A stretch of 64,000 nt of DNA from Acinetobacter pseudolwoffii (GCF_002803605.1 NZ_PHRG01000005.1:62001-126000), one strand, 5' to 3'; numbered from the stretch's first letter, positions 30,079-39,936 are shown. Notes: generated from the sequence alone by a model not told the origin. Numbers and translations are program-made.

Positions 30079-30927
30079 CTAAACTGCTCCCGGCAAAATT
30101 TGAAAGTTGGCGTATTGTCGAATGCTTTCAGTATTAAGTTGATGGACTTCATCCAAAAAAGCCACATTAAAACTGCCAAGCTGTGGCGCACGTTCAAAAG
30201 CCCGTTGACCTGCAATTGCAAAATGCACATGTGCAACGAGTGCCGCGATTGCGGGAGAACTTACAGCACTATAGGCTGCAATCAGTGCACCAAGTGCACA
30301 ACCGGTGGCCGTGACGCGCGGTTGTAAATATGATCCGCCTGATACCTGTATTACCGGATAATCTCTGGAAATGATGTAATCAGATTCACCGGAAATCGCG
30401 ACACAGTCACAATGCGCCAATAAGCTTTGTGCCTGTAAATAAACATCGGCACTATTGATGGTGCTGTCCACACCTTTGGATTCGATCCGCTTTCCGGCCA
30501 AAGCACCAATTTCAGAGGCATTGCCCCGTAAAATTGTCGGATGGGAATTGAGCAACTGATCTACCGTATTCGAGCGCCAATGCAGTACCGTTCCATAACC
30601 AACCGGATCCAGTACCCATGGTTTTTTCAGACGATGTGCCGTTTCTGCAGCAATATGCATGGCCTGTACTTGTTCGGTGGTCGGCGTACCCAGGTTGAGA
30701 TTGATCGCAGCTGCAATTTTGGCAAAGCTTTCGGCCTCAAAAGGATTATCGATCATGGCGGGGGAAGCATTGGCAGCCAGCACCACATTGGCCACATAAT
30801 TACTGGCCACGGCATTGGTCATGATATGCACCAATGGCTGATGTTGCTGTAACTTTAACCATGCCTCGCAGATTTGATCCAGAAGCGTGTGCTGTAGTGC
30901 TTGCGTAGAAGTATTCATAATGATCAT
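30079..30927 (-). CDS. thiM: Hydroxyethylthiazole kinase
   Basis: Salvages the thiamine thiazole by phosphorylating hydroxyethylthiazole. It has 282 residues. Ribokinase-like fold motifs: PLVHIMTNAV (about 31-40), LDPVGYG (about 121), the anion-hole/catalytic region RVTATGCALGALIAA (about 204-218). ATG 30927 is used; ATG 30918 is three codons on and equally possible. It follows the zinc-ribbon gene by 32 bp on the same strand. No thiE, thiD or TPP riboswitch is next to it. Confidence 0.92.
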   Translation of the reverse strand: MIIMNTSTQALQHTLLDQICEAWLKLQQHQPLVHIMTNAVASNYVANVVLAANASPAMIDNPFEAESFAKIAAAINLNLGTPTTEQVQAMHIAAETAHRLKKPWVLDPVGYGTVLHWRSNTVDQLLNSHPTILRGNASEIGALAGKRIESKGVDSTINSADVYLQAQSLLAHCDCVAISGESDYIISRDYPVIQVSGGSYLQPRVTATGCALGALIAAYSAVSSPAIAALVAHVHFAIAGQRAFERAPQLGSFNVAFLDEVHQLNTESIRQYANFQILPGAV

Positions 30928-30959
30928 CTGTCAAAAAGGAATCTAAGTCGTATCTTCGC

Positions 30960-32120
30960 TCAGCGGGTAAAATAATGGTCCTGATGCTTACAGCTACGGC
31001 AGAACAGGCTGACATAGTCACTGGCATCATAATCCACCGAAAGCTCCTGTGAACCGCAGTGCATACAACGTTTCTGCGAATAAAATTTCAGGCGCGGTTC
31101 AATTTTATGCCATGAGCGCCAGACCGGCTGAAAGAAAATATTCTCATCATAACCCAGGAAGCGATAAAACAGGATTTCACTCATCTTGCTGAAGGCCAGT
31201 TGTGGCGGGCGTGGCAGGGTAGAGGTTTCCCATTTTTCCGTGACAGAACGTTCCCGATACTGTTGTAAGGTTTTTTTCAGCAGATTGGTATTAATAAAAT
31301 TTTCATTGCGTGGCTTAAGCGCTTTTTGCTTATATAGATATTCCAGTGCGGTCTGTACCAGATAATAAATCTGTCCCACTGCCAAGACATCTAAAAGGCG
31401 ATAGCAAAAGGTCTGAAAGCTCTGATTTCCGGCAATCTGCACATTCCAGCTACGACAGTAAAATTGCGCAAACTGAATGATCTCCTCATATAGCAGACAA
31501 TACAGGGCATCTTTGACTTCATCTGCACTTTTAAAGGGCACACCTTGACTCAGGTTCTGATAAAACCAGTTGCGTAGTTGCTGGGTAATGCTGAACAGGC
31601 TCGGTTCAGAATAGCCATCCAGACGTACATTAATATAATAGTGCTGATTTTCCTGTTGCACATCTTTGGGAATTAAAATCTGTTCTCTGAGCATATTTTT
31701 GATCAGACCATGTTGAAACAGATAGTTCGGACTGATGGAAAAATAGCGAATATGATGCCAGTCGATATATTCGCGGTGCTGGCTATATTCCTGTACTTGT
31801 TCATCTAAAATCGAAAGTAAAAACAGTTTATTGATAAAACTGAGCTGATTGAGCTCAGGAACCGGCCGGTCCTGTTTTTTATGATAGAGACGATTTTCCT
31901 GTAAACGGACTTCCTTGAGCATGCGTTTACGCTGGGCCAGACACTGTGCGCAATAACAATTATTTTTTTGATCCGGATGAAGCTGATGCTGGCAATGGCT
32001 GCATTCATGGTAACTCATCTCCTGATCATACTGTTCCGCCTCAATCCAATACATCGATGCCTTACATAGCGGGCAGTGGGTGCTTTCATCAAGCTGTTTT
32101 TGCAGAACACTGAATACCAT
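30960..32120 (-). CDS. Zinc-ribbon protein of unknown function
   Basis: 386-residue protein I do not recognise. Cys pairs flank a large middle: N-terminal CPLC, CSHC and CAQC (about 16-19, 36-39 and 53-56) and C-terminal CMHC (about 354-357) and CRSC (about 374-377), which look like two treble-clef or ribbon zinc sites. The middle 290 residues are predominantly helical, rich in Tyr, Gln and Phe, with no membrane helix or known catalytic motif. ATG 32120 is preferred over TTG 32132. Its stop is 32 bp before thiM, so the two may be cotranscribed, but nothing suggests a thiamine role. Confidence 0.7.
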   Translation of the reverse strand: MVFSVLQKQLDESTHCPLCKASMYWIEAEQYDQEMSYHECSHCQHQLHPDQKNNCYCAQCLAQRKRMLKEVRLQENRLYHKKQDRPVPELNQLSFINKLFLLSILDEQVQEYSQHREYIDWHHIRYFSISPNYLFQHGLIKNMLREQILIPKDVQQENQHYYINVRLDGYSEPSLFSITQQLRNWFYQNLSQGVPFKSADEVKDALYCLLYEEIIQFAQFYCRSWNVQIAGNQSFQTFCYRLLDVLAVGQIYYLVQTALEYLYKQKALKPRNENFINTNLLKKTLQQYRERSVTEKWETSTLPRPPQLAFSKMSEILFYRFLGYDENIFFQPVWRSWHKIEPRLKFYSQKRCMHCGSQELSVDYDASDYVSLFCRSCKHQDHYFTR

Positions 32121-32280
32121 GGGCGCGAGCAACTTTAGAATGGACGGGCATTTGATTATACACCGCTGATGCGAAGCAAATGTAGTTGACTGATGCTATT
32201 TTACGTCAGCAAAAAATATACGCGCACATGAAAAGAGCTACCGAAGTAGCTCTGATCTTAAAAACATGAAATGACGGGTT

Positions 32281-32538
32281 TTAGACTGGGCATGGTAAGG
32301 TTTCGTCTTGTTGTCCGCGATGTTTGGCATGAATTAAGGCCTGAACTTTTTTAGATGGAACTTTCTTGGTACCGAGGGCATCGTAGCTGTTGAGAATGGC
32401 AGTCACTTCATGTGCCTGAAGAGGAATACCTTCACAGCTCATCAACAGTGCAATGACTTTATGGTCAATATTGGCCTGATCCAGGGTCTGCAAAGTTTTG
32501 ATATTTTCGATCCGTACAACATGCTGTTTTAAATACAT
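32281..32538 (-). CDS. Small conserved-looking protein, unknown function
   Basis: 85-residue soluble protein with an excellent ribosome binding site (GAGGTGAGCC before the ATG). The middle (ANIDHKVIALLMSCEGIPLQ) reads like a small helical domain; the C-terminus is basic and then acidic. No signal peptide or Cys motif. I recognise no family. It stands alone, divergent from pepN. Confidence 0.6.
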   Translation of the reverse strand: MYLKQHVVRIENIKTLQTLDQANIDHKVIALLMSCEGIPLQAHEVTAILNSYDALGTKKVPSKKVQALIHAKHRGQQDETLPCPV

Positions 32539-32899
32539 GGCTCACCTCATCATCGTTATCATTATTCTTTCATTGGAAGTGTGGAAAAACACAGTTTAAC
32601 TGTAGCAAGAAGTGTGCTCATTTTTTAATCAGCATTTATGCGGTACTCTGCAAATAAAATTATATATTTTTAAATCAGTAATTTATTAAAATGTAAGAAA
32701 TTATGATCCTGACTATTTTTATGGCATAGATATTTCTTATGTAGAGCCGGGTGCTGCTCAATTAGGCAGAATGCATTGAAAGTGGTGCACGAAATGCCCA
32801 TATTAGATCTAACAATACAAATGCACAGACAGCGTTTCAAACTTGGCGTATGATTTTGACATGAACAATGTCGAACACGATAAAAGATTAGGACAGGAC
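32539..32899. promoter_or_regulatory. Divergent region between small gene and pepN
   Basis: 361 bp, AT-rich, with no supported gene. Short in-frame start codons upstream of pepN (TTG 32843, ATG 32861) fall in it. I saw no clear sigma-70 pair, operator or hairpin. Confidence 0.35.
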
Positions 32900-35506
32900 A
32901 TGAATATTGCGGCAAACCCGGTGATCGAAGCGGATCAAACCATTTATTTAAAAGACTATCAAAAACCTTCCTTTGTTGTTGATTCCATCGACCTGAATAT
33001 TCAAGTCTACAGTGACCACAGTCTGGTCAGCAGCAAGCTGGAGATGCAGCGTCAGACTGCTGGCGATCTGGTCTTGCTCGGACGAGATCTGGAACTGCAA
33101 TCGATTCAGTTAAATGGTCAAATACTCAATGCCAGTGACTACAGTCTGGATGCTGAGCAACTGCTGATTGCCAATGCACCTGATCAGGTATTGCTTGAAA
33201 TCGTGGTGAAAATTCATCCGGAAAGCAATACTATGCTGGAAGGTCTGTATCAGGCCAGTTCAGATCTGTTTGTAACCCAAAATGAGCCAGAAGGGTTCCG
33301 TAAAATTACTTTCTATCCAGACCGTCCTGATGTGTTGTCGGTCTTTACCACACGTGTAGAGGCAGACAAGAAATATCCGGTCTTGCTCGCAAATGGTAAC
33401 CTGCTAGAAACCGGTGAAGTGGATGAAAATCGTCACTATGCCGTGTGGCAGGACCCGACCAAAAAGCCAAGTTATCTCTTTGCCTGTGTCATTGGTGATC
33501 TGGCGGTGATGAAAGATTCCTATGTTACGTCAGAAGGCCGCAATGTGGCACTGGAAATCTATGCAGAAGAAAAAGATATTCCAAAATGCAAGATTGCCAT
33601 GGAAGCGCTAAAACATTCCATGCGTTGGGATGAAGAGCATTATGGCCTGCCATATGACCTCGACAATTACATGATCGTGGCGACCAGTGCATTTAATATG
33701 GGTGCCATGGAAAACAAAGGGCTGAATATCTTCAATACCTCATGTGTGCTCGCCGATGAAGAATTTACCACTGATGCTGCGATCATGCGGGTACAGTCGG
33801 TGATTGCCCATGAATATTTTCATAACTGGACTGGTAACCGGATTACCTGCCGTGACTGGTTCCAGCTCTGCTTGAAAGAAGGCTTGACCGTGTTCCGTGA
33901 CCAGTCTTTCTCAGAAGATTTACAGTCGGCTGCGGTACAGCGTATTGATGATGTGGCGGTTCTGAAGGCACATCAGTTCCCGGAAGATTCTGGCCCGCTA
34001 TCCCATCCACCACGCCCGGATCATTTTGTCGAAATTAACAACTTCTATACCGCAACCGTGTATGAAAAAGGGGCGGAAATTAACCGCATGATGGCGACCT
34101 TGCTGGGCAAGGAAAAATTCCGCCAAGGTACCGATGAGTATTTCCGCCGTCATGATGGTCAGGCGGTAACGGTGGAAGACTGGGTGGCCGCGCTCACCGC
34201 AGGTTCAGGGGTGGATCTATCCAACTTCCTGACCTGGTATAACCAGCCGGGTACACCGAAACTTGAAGTAAAAGCCGAATATGATATTGAAATGCAAACT
34301 TATCGTCTTAGCTTGAAGCAAAGCCTGAAAACCCATGCCAAATATCCGAATCTGAAAGCGGTACCTATTCCAGTGGCTTTGGCGCTGTTTGATGCCGAAA
34401 CCGGTGAGCAGTTAAAGTTGAACTCTGAAGCACTCTTTGAAAATGGCGTGAAAGATGGGGTGTATCTGTTTGATCAGGAACAAGCCACGATTGAATTTAG
34501 CGGCATAAGCAGCAAACCGGTGGTGTCCTTGTTGCGTAATTTTTCTGCGCCAGTCAATCTGGACTTTGACTATTCAGAACAAGAATTGGCCTTCCTGTTG
34601 CAATATGAAACGAATGGTTTTAACCAGTGGCAAGCAACTCAAACTTTACTCGAGCGTATCTTGCTGGATGATCAGCCTGCAGAAATTTATATCGAGGCCA
34701 TGCTTAATACCTTGCCGGATGTGATTGAGAAAGATCCGCTGTTGGCATCACGTTTGTTTGATGTACCGTCGGAAGGTTATTTAGGTAGCCGTATTGATCA
34801 GGATTATAATCCGGTCATGATTCAGGAAAAGCGTGAGGCTTTGCTGCATACTTTGGCACGTGCCTTTGGTGAAACAGCGAAAGAAACTTATCTCAATCTG
34901 GATCCTGATCTGCAATCTGAATTCTCGCAAGCGATGGGTGTGCGTGCTTTAAGAAATATCATGCTCACGATGATGGCTCGTCAGGGAGATGCATTTGCCT
35001 TTGATTTAGCCTATGAGCAATATCACACGGGGAATATGTCTGAACGTTTGGGTGCACTGAAAGTCTTGGTCTGGAATGATGCACCACAAGCACAAGAAGC
35101 TCTAGCCGATTTCTACAGCCGCTTTGAAGATGAAGCCTTGTCTTTAGACCAATGGTTTATGGTTCAGGCAGCCCATCCAAAAGCAACGGACGAAACCATT
35201 GCGTATCTGACCCAGCATCCAGATTATGATCTGGCGGTGCCTAACCGTATTCGTGCAGTCAGTGGTGGTTTGAATGCCAACCCGGTGAATGCCTGGAGCT
35301 TTGGCGTACAGCATTTTATTGGTCTGGCGAAATATCTGGACGAGAAAAACCCGATTGTAGGCTCACGTTTGCTACAGGTATTGTCACGCTGGTATACCTT
35401 GGCAGAACCGCAACGCAGTGAAGTGAAAGCACAGCTTGAAACCTTAAAACCACTGGTTAAATCTAAAAACGTGTCTGAGACACTCAATAGTATGCTCAGC
35501 GTATAA
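32900..35506 (+). CDS. pepN: Aminopeptidase N
   Basis: M1-family zinc aminopeptidase, cytoplasmic, 868 residues (E. coli PepN 870). The exopeptidase motif GAMEN is at 268-272 and the zinc motif HEYFH at 304-308, with the distal Glu in the following LKEGLTVF. I chose ATG 32900 because GGACAGG lies just upstream and the length before the conserved YLKDYQ agrees with E. coli; TTG 32843 and ATG 32861 are in frame but lack a ribosome binding site. A strong terminator follows at 35521-35550. Confidence 0.95.
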   Translation: MNIAANPVIEADQTIYLKDYQKPSFVVDSIDLNIQVYSDHSLVSSKLEMQRQTAGDLVLLGRDLELQSIQLNGQILNASDYSLDAEQLLIANAPDQVLLEIVVKIHPESNTMLEGLYQASSDLFVTQNEPEGFRKITFYPDRPDVLSVFTTRVEADKKYPVLLANGNLLETGEVDENRHYAVWQDPTKKPSYLFACVIGDLAVMKDSYVTSEGRNVALEIYAEEKDIPKCKIAMEALKHSMRWDEEHYGLPYDLDNYMIVATSAFNMGAMENKGLNIFNTSCVLADEEFTTDAAIMRVQSVIAHEYFHNWTGNRITCRDWFQLCLKEGLTVFRDQSFSEDLQSAAVQRIDDVAVLKAHQFPEDSGPLSHPPRPDHFVEINNFYTATVYEKGAEINRMMATLLGKEKFRQGTDEYFRRHDGQAVTVEDWVAALTAGSGVDLSNFLTWYNQPGTPKLEVKAEYDIEMQTYRLSLKQSLKTHAKYPNLKAVPIPVALALFDAETGEQLKLNSEALFENGVKDGVYLFDQEQATIEFSGISSKPVVSLLRNFSAPVNLDFDYSEQELAFLLQYETNGFNQWQATQTLLERILLDDQPAEIYIEAMLNTLPDVIEKDPLLASRLFDVPSEGYLGSRIDQDYNPVMIQEKREALLHTLARAFGETAKETYLNLDPDLQSEFSQAMGVRALRNIMLTMMARQGDAFAFDLAYEQYHTGNMSERLGALKVLVWNDAPQAQEALADFYSRFEDEALSLDQWFMVQAAHPKATDETIAYLTQHPDYDLAVPNRIRAVSGGLNANPVNAWSFGVQHFIGLAKYLDEKNPIVGSRLLQVLSRWYTLAEPQRSEVKAQLETLKPLVKSKNVSETLNSMLSV

Positions 35507-35520
35507 CATCAATATTCATA

Positions 35521-35550
35521 AAAAACCGGATCGACCTGATCCGGTTTTTT
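35521..35550 (+). terminator. Terminator after pepN
   Basis: 12-bp perfect stem (35521-35532 with 35538-35549), 5-base loop GACCT, T run. Confidence 0.9.
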
Positions 35551-35721
35551 ATTTCCTGTTTATTTCAAACGCTGGCTTTAAATACAGTTGAATTTCTCTA
35601 AAGGCTTAGGTAAGTACCAAAGGGTGTTACAGTATGATTATACGGAAAAGAGTATTTATTTATTAAGCTGTAAGCTAGGTAAAGGGATCTACAGATTCGC
35701 TTACTAGAGGTTGTCCAAGAT

Positions 35722-35931
35722 ATGTTAGTGAAAATTGAAGATGGTTTTTATTTAAATAGCCAGCATATTATTGCCGTACATGTCAGCAAGAATCCTGAAA
35801 ATGGCTTACTTGAAATCTCCATTCAATATACGCCGCATTCCATTCAGCAGGTCGGGGAATACAAGAAAGTATTTCAAAGCCAGCTTGATGCAGAAATCTT
35901 CTTGAGTGAGCTGAATCAAAAGCTTCGCTAA
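35722..35931 (+). CDS. Small protein of unknown function
   Basis: 69 residues. Alternating hydrophobic strands (VKIEDGFYLNSQHIIAVHV) and a C-terminal helix (LDAEIFLSELNQKL) suggest a small alpha/beta fold. No family recognised. It is convergent with a universal stress gene, and a shared hairpin lies between them. Confidence 0.55.
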   Translation: MLVKIEDGFYLNSQHIIAVHVSKNPENGLLEISIQYTPHSIQQVGEYKKVFQSQLDAEIFLSELNQKLR

Positions 35932-35953
35932 AAGCCTGCTCAGCTCAGGCTTT
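35931..35953. terminator. Candidate bidirectional terminator
   Basis: AAAGCCTG (35931-35938) pairs with CAGGCTTT (35946-35953), 7-base loop, in the 34-bp gap between convergent genes. The T tracts are short, so efficiency is uncertain. Confidence 0.45.
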
Positions 35954-35965
35954 CATCAATACCTG

Positions 35966-36412
35966 TTATTGTCTGACCACCAGTACTGGAATATCAGAAA
36001 GTGCCAGCACATTTTGCGCCACACTGCCCAGCATGAGTTTTTGCAAACCTTTACGGCCATGTGAACCCATAATAATGACATCAGTCGGTGATTCATTTGC
36101 AGCCTGTAAGATTCCTTCTGAAGGTGCCATACCATGCAGGATTTTTGTCGTGACCTGTATGCCTTCACGAACAAAGCTCTGTTTCAGGTCATTTAAGCGA
36201 TCAAGCGCATTTTGTTCTGCATGCATAAAGTAATCTGTGACTGCTGGAGCAACTTTATAAAAATCTACGCCCTTAAAAGGGTCAACCGCAATGACACTGA
36301 GTAAGGTGACATGGCTATGAAATACTTTGGCCAGTTCGAGGGCATGTTCTGCGGCAGCATAGGAAATCGAGGACTCATCGAGTGCTACGAGAAGATGATC
36401 ATAATTATTCAT
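35966..36412 (-). CDS. Universal stress protein A family (first copy)
   Basis: 148-residue UspA-fold protein. The C-terminal ATP-binding motif GxxGxxG(9x)G(S/T) is visible as GSHGRKGLQKLMLGSVAQNVL (key residues G, G, G, S at about 117-131). It begins YDHLLVALDESSIS. AGGAAGC precedes the ATG. A second, related gene lies 135 bp upstream on the same strand at 36548; the two share FYK/FYY segments and look like a tandem duplication. Confidence 0.88.
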   Translation of the reverse strand: MNNYDHLLVALDESSISYAAAEHALELAKVFHSHVTLLSVIAVDPFKGVDFYKVAPAVTDYFMHAEQNALDRLNDLKQSFVREGIQVTTKILHGMAPSEGILQAANESPTDVIIMGSHGRKGLQKLMLGSVAQNVLALSDIPVLVVRQ

Positions 36413-36547
36413 GGTGCTTCCTGATATTTATTATTGCAGTAAGGAGAATAGGGGTTAGGTGGGTGAATCTCCATAACGTACGGTTTGGTTTGAAATCAAA
36501 TATAGAAAACCGGGTAATGCGCACCTTGAAGATGCGCAAAGCTTTGA

Positions 36548-36991
36548 TTATTTTTTCACGATCAGAACCGGAATTTCACTGGCACCTAAAACATCCTGTG
36601 CAAAGCTGCCCAGAATCATTTTCTGGAAGCCTTTACGGCCATGAGAACCCATAACAATCAGATCTGCTTTTACTTCATCAGCAGTTTTGGCAATGTGTTC
36701 GGCATTGACCAGACCTGTGACGATCCGTGACTGAGCTTCAATACCTTCAGTCGCTGCAATCGCAGTGGCTTCTTTCAGGGCATTTTTGGCATTGGCATGC
36801 GCCTGTACAAAATATTCCTTCATGATAGATGAGCTGTAATAGAAATCAGCTTCAGTAAAAGGATCTTCTGCAATCAGGCTGATCAGGGAAAGCTGGCCAC
36901 CAAATGCTTTGGCAATTTTTGCAGCATGTCGTACTGCGGAAAAAGAAATTTCTGAGCCGTCTACCGGAACTAAAATATGCTGATAGGCCAT
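36548..36991 (-). CDS. Universal stress protein A family (second copy)
   Basis: 147-residue UspA-fold protein. The ATP motif is intact (GSHGRKGFQKMILGSFAQ, about 116-133). I set the start at ATG 36991 (MAYQHILVPVDGSEIS) because GGAG lies at good distance upstream and the length then equals the neighbouring copy; the longer open frame to 37042 is unlikely to be translated. Paralogue of the gene at 35966. Confidence 0.88.
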   Translation of the reverse strand: MAYQHILVPVDGSEISFSAVRHAAKIAKAFGGQLSLISLIAEDPFTEADFYYSSSIMKEYFVQAHANAKNALKEATAIAATEGIEAQSRIVTGLVNAEHIAKTADEVKADLIVMGSHGRKGFQKMILGSFAQDVLGASEIPVLIVKK

Positions 36992-37267
36992 GATTTTTTT
37001 ACTCCAAATGTTTATTGTTCGCTTCTGATTCATTGATAGCACAGTGACTCTACAGGTGCAATTGCAAAACCTAAAAAAATGAAAAAACTCATTAAATTAC
37101 AACTATTATTCACATAAAACTGTAAAGAAATGGGCAAATAAATCCGAGCAAAAAACTGGGGATTTTCACCTCTGCTGCCAGAACGAACTGGATTAAGTTT
37201 TTGGTTTTTGAGCATTTCAGTTAAACTGCCTGCGCTTGATTTTTATCAATATAGGGAAATTGAAATT

Positions 37268-38257
37268 GTGAGATATATCGCGGTAAATCTTGTGCTGGTC
37301 AGCTCGATGATGTTAGCGGGCTGTCAGAATACCGTACAAAATAGCAGGCTAATTGCCAGTGCCTTCAATATGACTACGGGCCTACAACAAAAAGTGATGG
37401 ATCGTTATGCCCCTAAAACTGTTCGGGTACAAAACAATATTGTGTACCAGCCGCTACAAGATTTAAGCTTCGATCTGTATCAACCGCAAAATATTCAGAA
37501 TCTAGGCCCGAGACCGACCATTGTCTGGATTCATGGCGGTGGCTGGATTTCAGGTTCCAAGGCACATGCCCGCGGCTATTTTAAGCTATTGGCGGCGCAA
37601 GGCTATAACGTGATTTCTGTACAATATCAGTTTGCGCCGCAGGTGACTTATCCGAGTCAACTTCAGCAAATTAATCAGGCATTGGCATTTATCAACACGC
37701 ATGCCGAGAACTATCACATTGATGCAGCACAACTGTATTTAGCCGGAGATTCTGCCGGTGCCAATCTGGCCAGTCATTATGCCGCGTTGTTGACCAATCC
37801 AGAGTTTTCACAACAATCCAATTTCAGTCCAAATATTCAGCCAATGCAGCTCAAAGGCTTGATTTTGCATTGTGGTATTTACGATCTACAGGCCTTTGTG
37901 CAAAAAGCACCGGATGAAATCAAAATGGTCGAATGGGGCGTTTATAATCTGGTACAGGCTTATACGGGCGACCAGAAAGATGATGTCGAATTTTTAAAGC
38001 AGATTTCCCCGATCCAGCATATTTCAAATGCTTATCCGCCGGTGTTCATCAGTGGCGGTAATAAAGATTTTTTGACCGATACTCAATCCTTACCTTTTGT
38101 AGAGACACTCAAGGCCCGGAATATTGCAGTGACCGAGGTATTTTATCCGGAATCTAAGGCCTGGCTGATTCATGAATACCAGTTTTTTATGGGCAAAAAA
38201 GAGAGTCAGCAAACCTTTATTCGCACCCTTGATTTTCTGCACCAGCATTCATTGTAA
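37268..38257 (+). CDS. Lipoprotein alpha/beta hydrolase (carboxylesterase-like)
   Basis: 329-residue esterase of the hormone-sensitive lipase/carboxylesterase type. A lipoprotein signal ends in the lipobox LAGC (Cys19), so it is probably membrane-anchored in the envelope. The oxyanion motif HGGGW (about 91) and nucleophile elbow GDSAGAN (about 164) are intact; the catalytic His is likely in WLIHEYQFF near the C-terminus. The start is GTG 37268; the frame stays open further upstream to 37208, but that would put about 20 residues before the signal peptide. Confidence 0.8.
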   Translation: MRYIAVNLVLVSSMMLAGCQNTVQNSRLIASAFNMTTGLQQKVMDRYAPKTVRVQNNIVYQPLQDLSFDLYQPQNIQNLGPRPTIVWIHGGGWISGSKAHARGYFKLLAAQGYNVISVQYQFAPQVTYPSQLQQINQALAFINTHAENYHIDAAQLYLAGDSAGANLASHYAALLTNPEFSQQSNFSPNIQPMQLKGLILHCGIYDLQAFVQKAPDEIKMVEWGVYNLVQAYTGDQKDDVEFLKQISPIQHISNAYPPVFISGGNKDFLTDTQSLPFVETLKARNIAVTEVFYPESKAWLIHEYQFFMGKKESQQTFIRTLDFLHQHSL

Positions 38258-38341
38258 AATAAGCATTATTTAAAGTTTAATTTTCTATTTTAATTGGCTT
38301 GTTATTCAAAGCATGAATACTGAAATTTTGGAGATGGAAAA

Positions 38342-38689
38342 ATGAATCCTGTATCGTGGGCCTACCTGTTACTGGCACTGGCGATTGTCGCCGAAGTCAC
38401 AGGCTCTACATTTTTAGTAAAATCTGAAGGCTTTAGCAAATTATGGCCGTCTTTGGCAGTCGTGGTTTTATTCTGTATTGCATTTTATTTATTGTCCCAA
38501 GTGATTAAAGTCATTCCATTGGGAATCGCTTATGCCATCTGGGCCGGTGTGGGAATTGTTCTGACTGCAATTGTGGGCTATGTACTTTTCAAGCAGACGC
38601 TCGATGTGCCTGCACTTATTGGCATTGCACTGATTATTTCCGGTGTACTCGTCATCAACCTTTTTTCCCAGACCGCAGGACATTCATAA
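38342..38689 (+). CDS. Small multidrug resistance (EmrE-type) transporter
   Basis: Four-helix inner-membrane SMR protein of 115 residues. The essential proton/substrate Glu is E18 in AIVAEVTGS, equivalent to E14 of EmrE, and the signature PLGIAYAIWAGVGIVLTA (about 60-77) is conserved. This fits the quaternary-cation exporting SMR group, to which A. baumannii AbeS belongs; orthology to AbeS itself is not shown. GGAGATGGAAAA precedes the ATG. Confidence 0.88.
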   Translation: MNPVSWAYLLLALAIVAEVTGSTFLVKSEGFSKLWPSLAVVVLFCIAFYLLSQVIKVIPLGIAYAIWAGVGIVLTAIVGYVLFKQTLDVPALIGIALIISGVLVINLFSQTAGHS

Positions 38690-38748
38690 AAGGCAGACAT
38701 GATCGCTGCCCTTATTTGTCATTTTATTCTAATGATCAGTCATCAATT

Positions 38749-39936
38749 TTAAGTGACTTGAGGCTTGAGCTTAAATAGAAAATAAACCATTAATCCCAGT
38801 AGTAAGCCCCAAAAGGCTGAACCAATCCCGAAAAACTGAATATTGGATGCACTGAATAAAAAGGTCATCAGAGCCGCTTCACGTTCATGGCTTTGCTGAA
38901 AAGCCAGCGCGATGTTATGCCCAATGGTGCCGAATAAGGCAATTCCGGCCAGAATGGTAATCAGGATTGCTGGAAATGCCATCAGGACACTGGTCAAGGT
39001 CGCTGCAAATAGTCCCATCAAAATATAAAACAGCCCACAACTCATGCCTGCAATATAGCGTTTCTGTGGGTCGGGATGAGCTTGAGTATCCAGACTCACT
39101 GCCGCACTGATCGCAGCAAGATTGACACTAAAGCAGCCAAAAGGTGCCAGTATCGCCTGACTTATACCGGTCCAGCCTAAAATACCGTTTACCTTGGGTG
39201 GATAGCCATAGCTTTTAATTACTGCCAGTCCGGGTAGATATTGCGAAGCCAGATTGATCACCAACAGTGGTAAAGCCAGCCCTAGAACAGCTTGTAGACT
39301 AAATTCAGGTTGGATCCAGACCGGCTGGGCCATACTCCAGTTTAAACTCGGGATTGTAAAATCGATAAAGAAAGGGCAGAGCGCAATTGCGGTAAATACG
39401 GTAATCACGATGCTATAGCGTGTGCTGATTTTTTTTGAGATCAGATAAATGGCCAGGACACTGAGTACAAATTTCCAGGACTGTTGCAGGCTACCAAATA
39501 CTGAAATACCAAATTTTAGCAATACTCCAGCCAGCATGGCACTGGTTAAACTTTGTGGAATAAAATGAAAAATACGCTCAAAAATTCCTAAGAATCCCAG
39601 CGCAGCAGTCAACAGTCCACAAATCAGAAACGCACCAATCGCTTCACCGAGGCTGTAATGACCCGCAGACGCAATGATCAAAGCTAGTCCCGCCGTTGAC
39701 CAGGCAGTAGAAACAGGATACTGATATTTCCAGGACAGCCACACACCAGAGATACCTATGCCGATTCCCAGTGCCCATAACCAGGAACTGATTTGTGCCG
39801 CATTGGCGCCTAAGCTTTGTGCAGCTTCAATCACCAGTACAGCAGAAACACTAATGCCAATCAGGCAGGTAATCAGGCCGGCAATGACCGCAGTAAGAGA
39901 CAGATCTTGTAATAGTTTTGGCATCGTCCATGACAC
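38749..39936 (-). CDS. benE: Benzoate/H+ symporter BenE family
   Basis: Inner-membrane transporter of 395 residues with about 12 hydrophobic helices. The family signature is in the middle: APFGCFSVNLAAISAAV (about 262-278), following YLPGLAVIKSYGY. BenE imports benzoate in A. baylyi; here no ben catabolic genes are adjacent, so the substrate is inferred only from family. The start is GTG 39936; ATG 39924 (four codons on) is an alternative. Confidence 0.82.
   Translation of the reverse strand: MSWTMPKLLQDLSLTAVIAGLITCLIGISVSAVLVIEAAQSLGANAAQISSWLWALGIGIGISGVWLSWKYQYPVSTAWSTAGLALIIASAGHYSLGEAIGAFLICGLLTAALGFLGIFERIFHFIPQSLTSAMLAGVLLKFGISVFGSLQQSWKFVLSVLAIYLISKKISTRYSIVITVFTAIALCPFFIDFTIPSLNWSMAQPVWIQPEFSLQAVLGLALPLLVINLASQYLPGLAVIKSYGYPPKVNGILGWTGISQAILAPFGCFSVNLAAISAAVSLDTQAHPDPQKRYIAGMSCGLFYILMGLFAATLTSVLMAFPAILITILAGIALFGTIGHNIALAFQQSHEREAALMTFLFSASNIQFFGIGSAFWGLLLGLMVYFLFKLKPQVT

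Noticed and set aside
29911..30327. 138-codon plus-strand frame overlapping the end of thiM
   Set aside because: More than half is antisense to thiM, whose conserved motifs establish the coding strand; the unique N-terminal part has no recognisable domain or ribosome binding site.
30928..30959. Possible TPP riboswitch upstream of thiM
   Set aside because: Only 32 bp separate thiM from the preceding gene and no THI-box pattern (CTGAGA and partners) was found there or in the leader upstream of the zinc-ribbon gene.
35966..36991. Tandem universal stress genes as an unusual system
   Set aside because: Duplicated UspA genes are common in this group and both copies have ordinary motifs.
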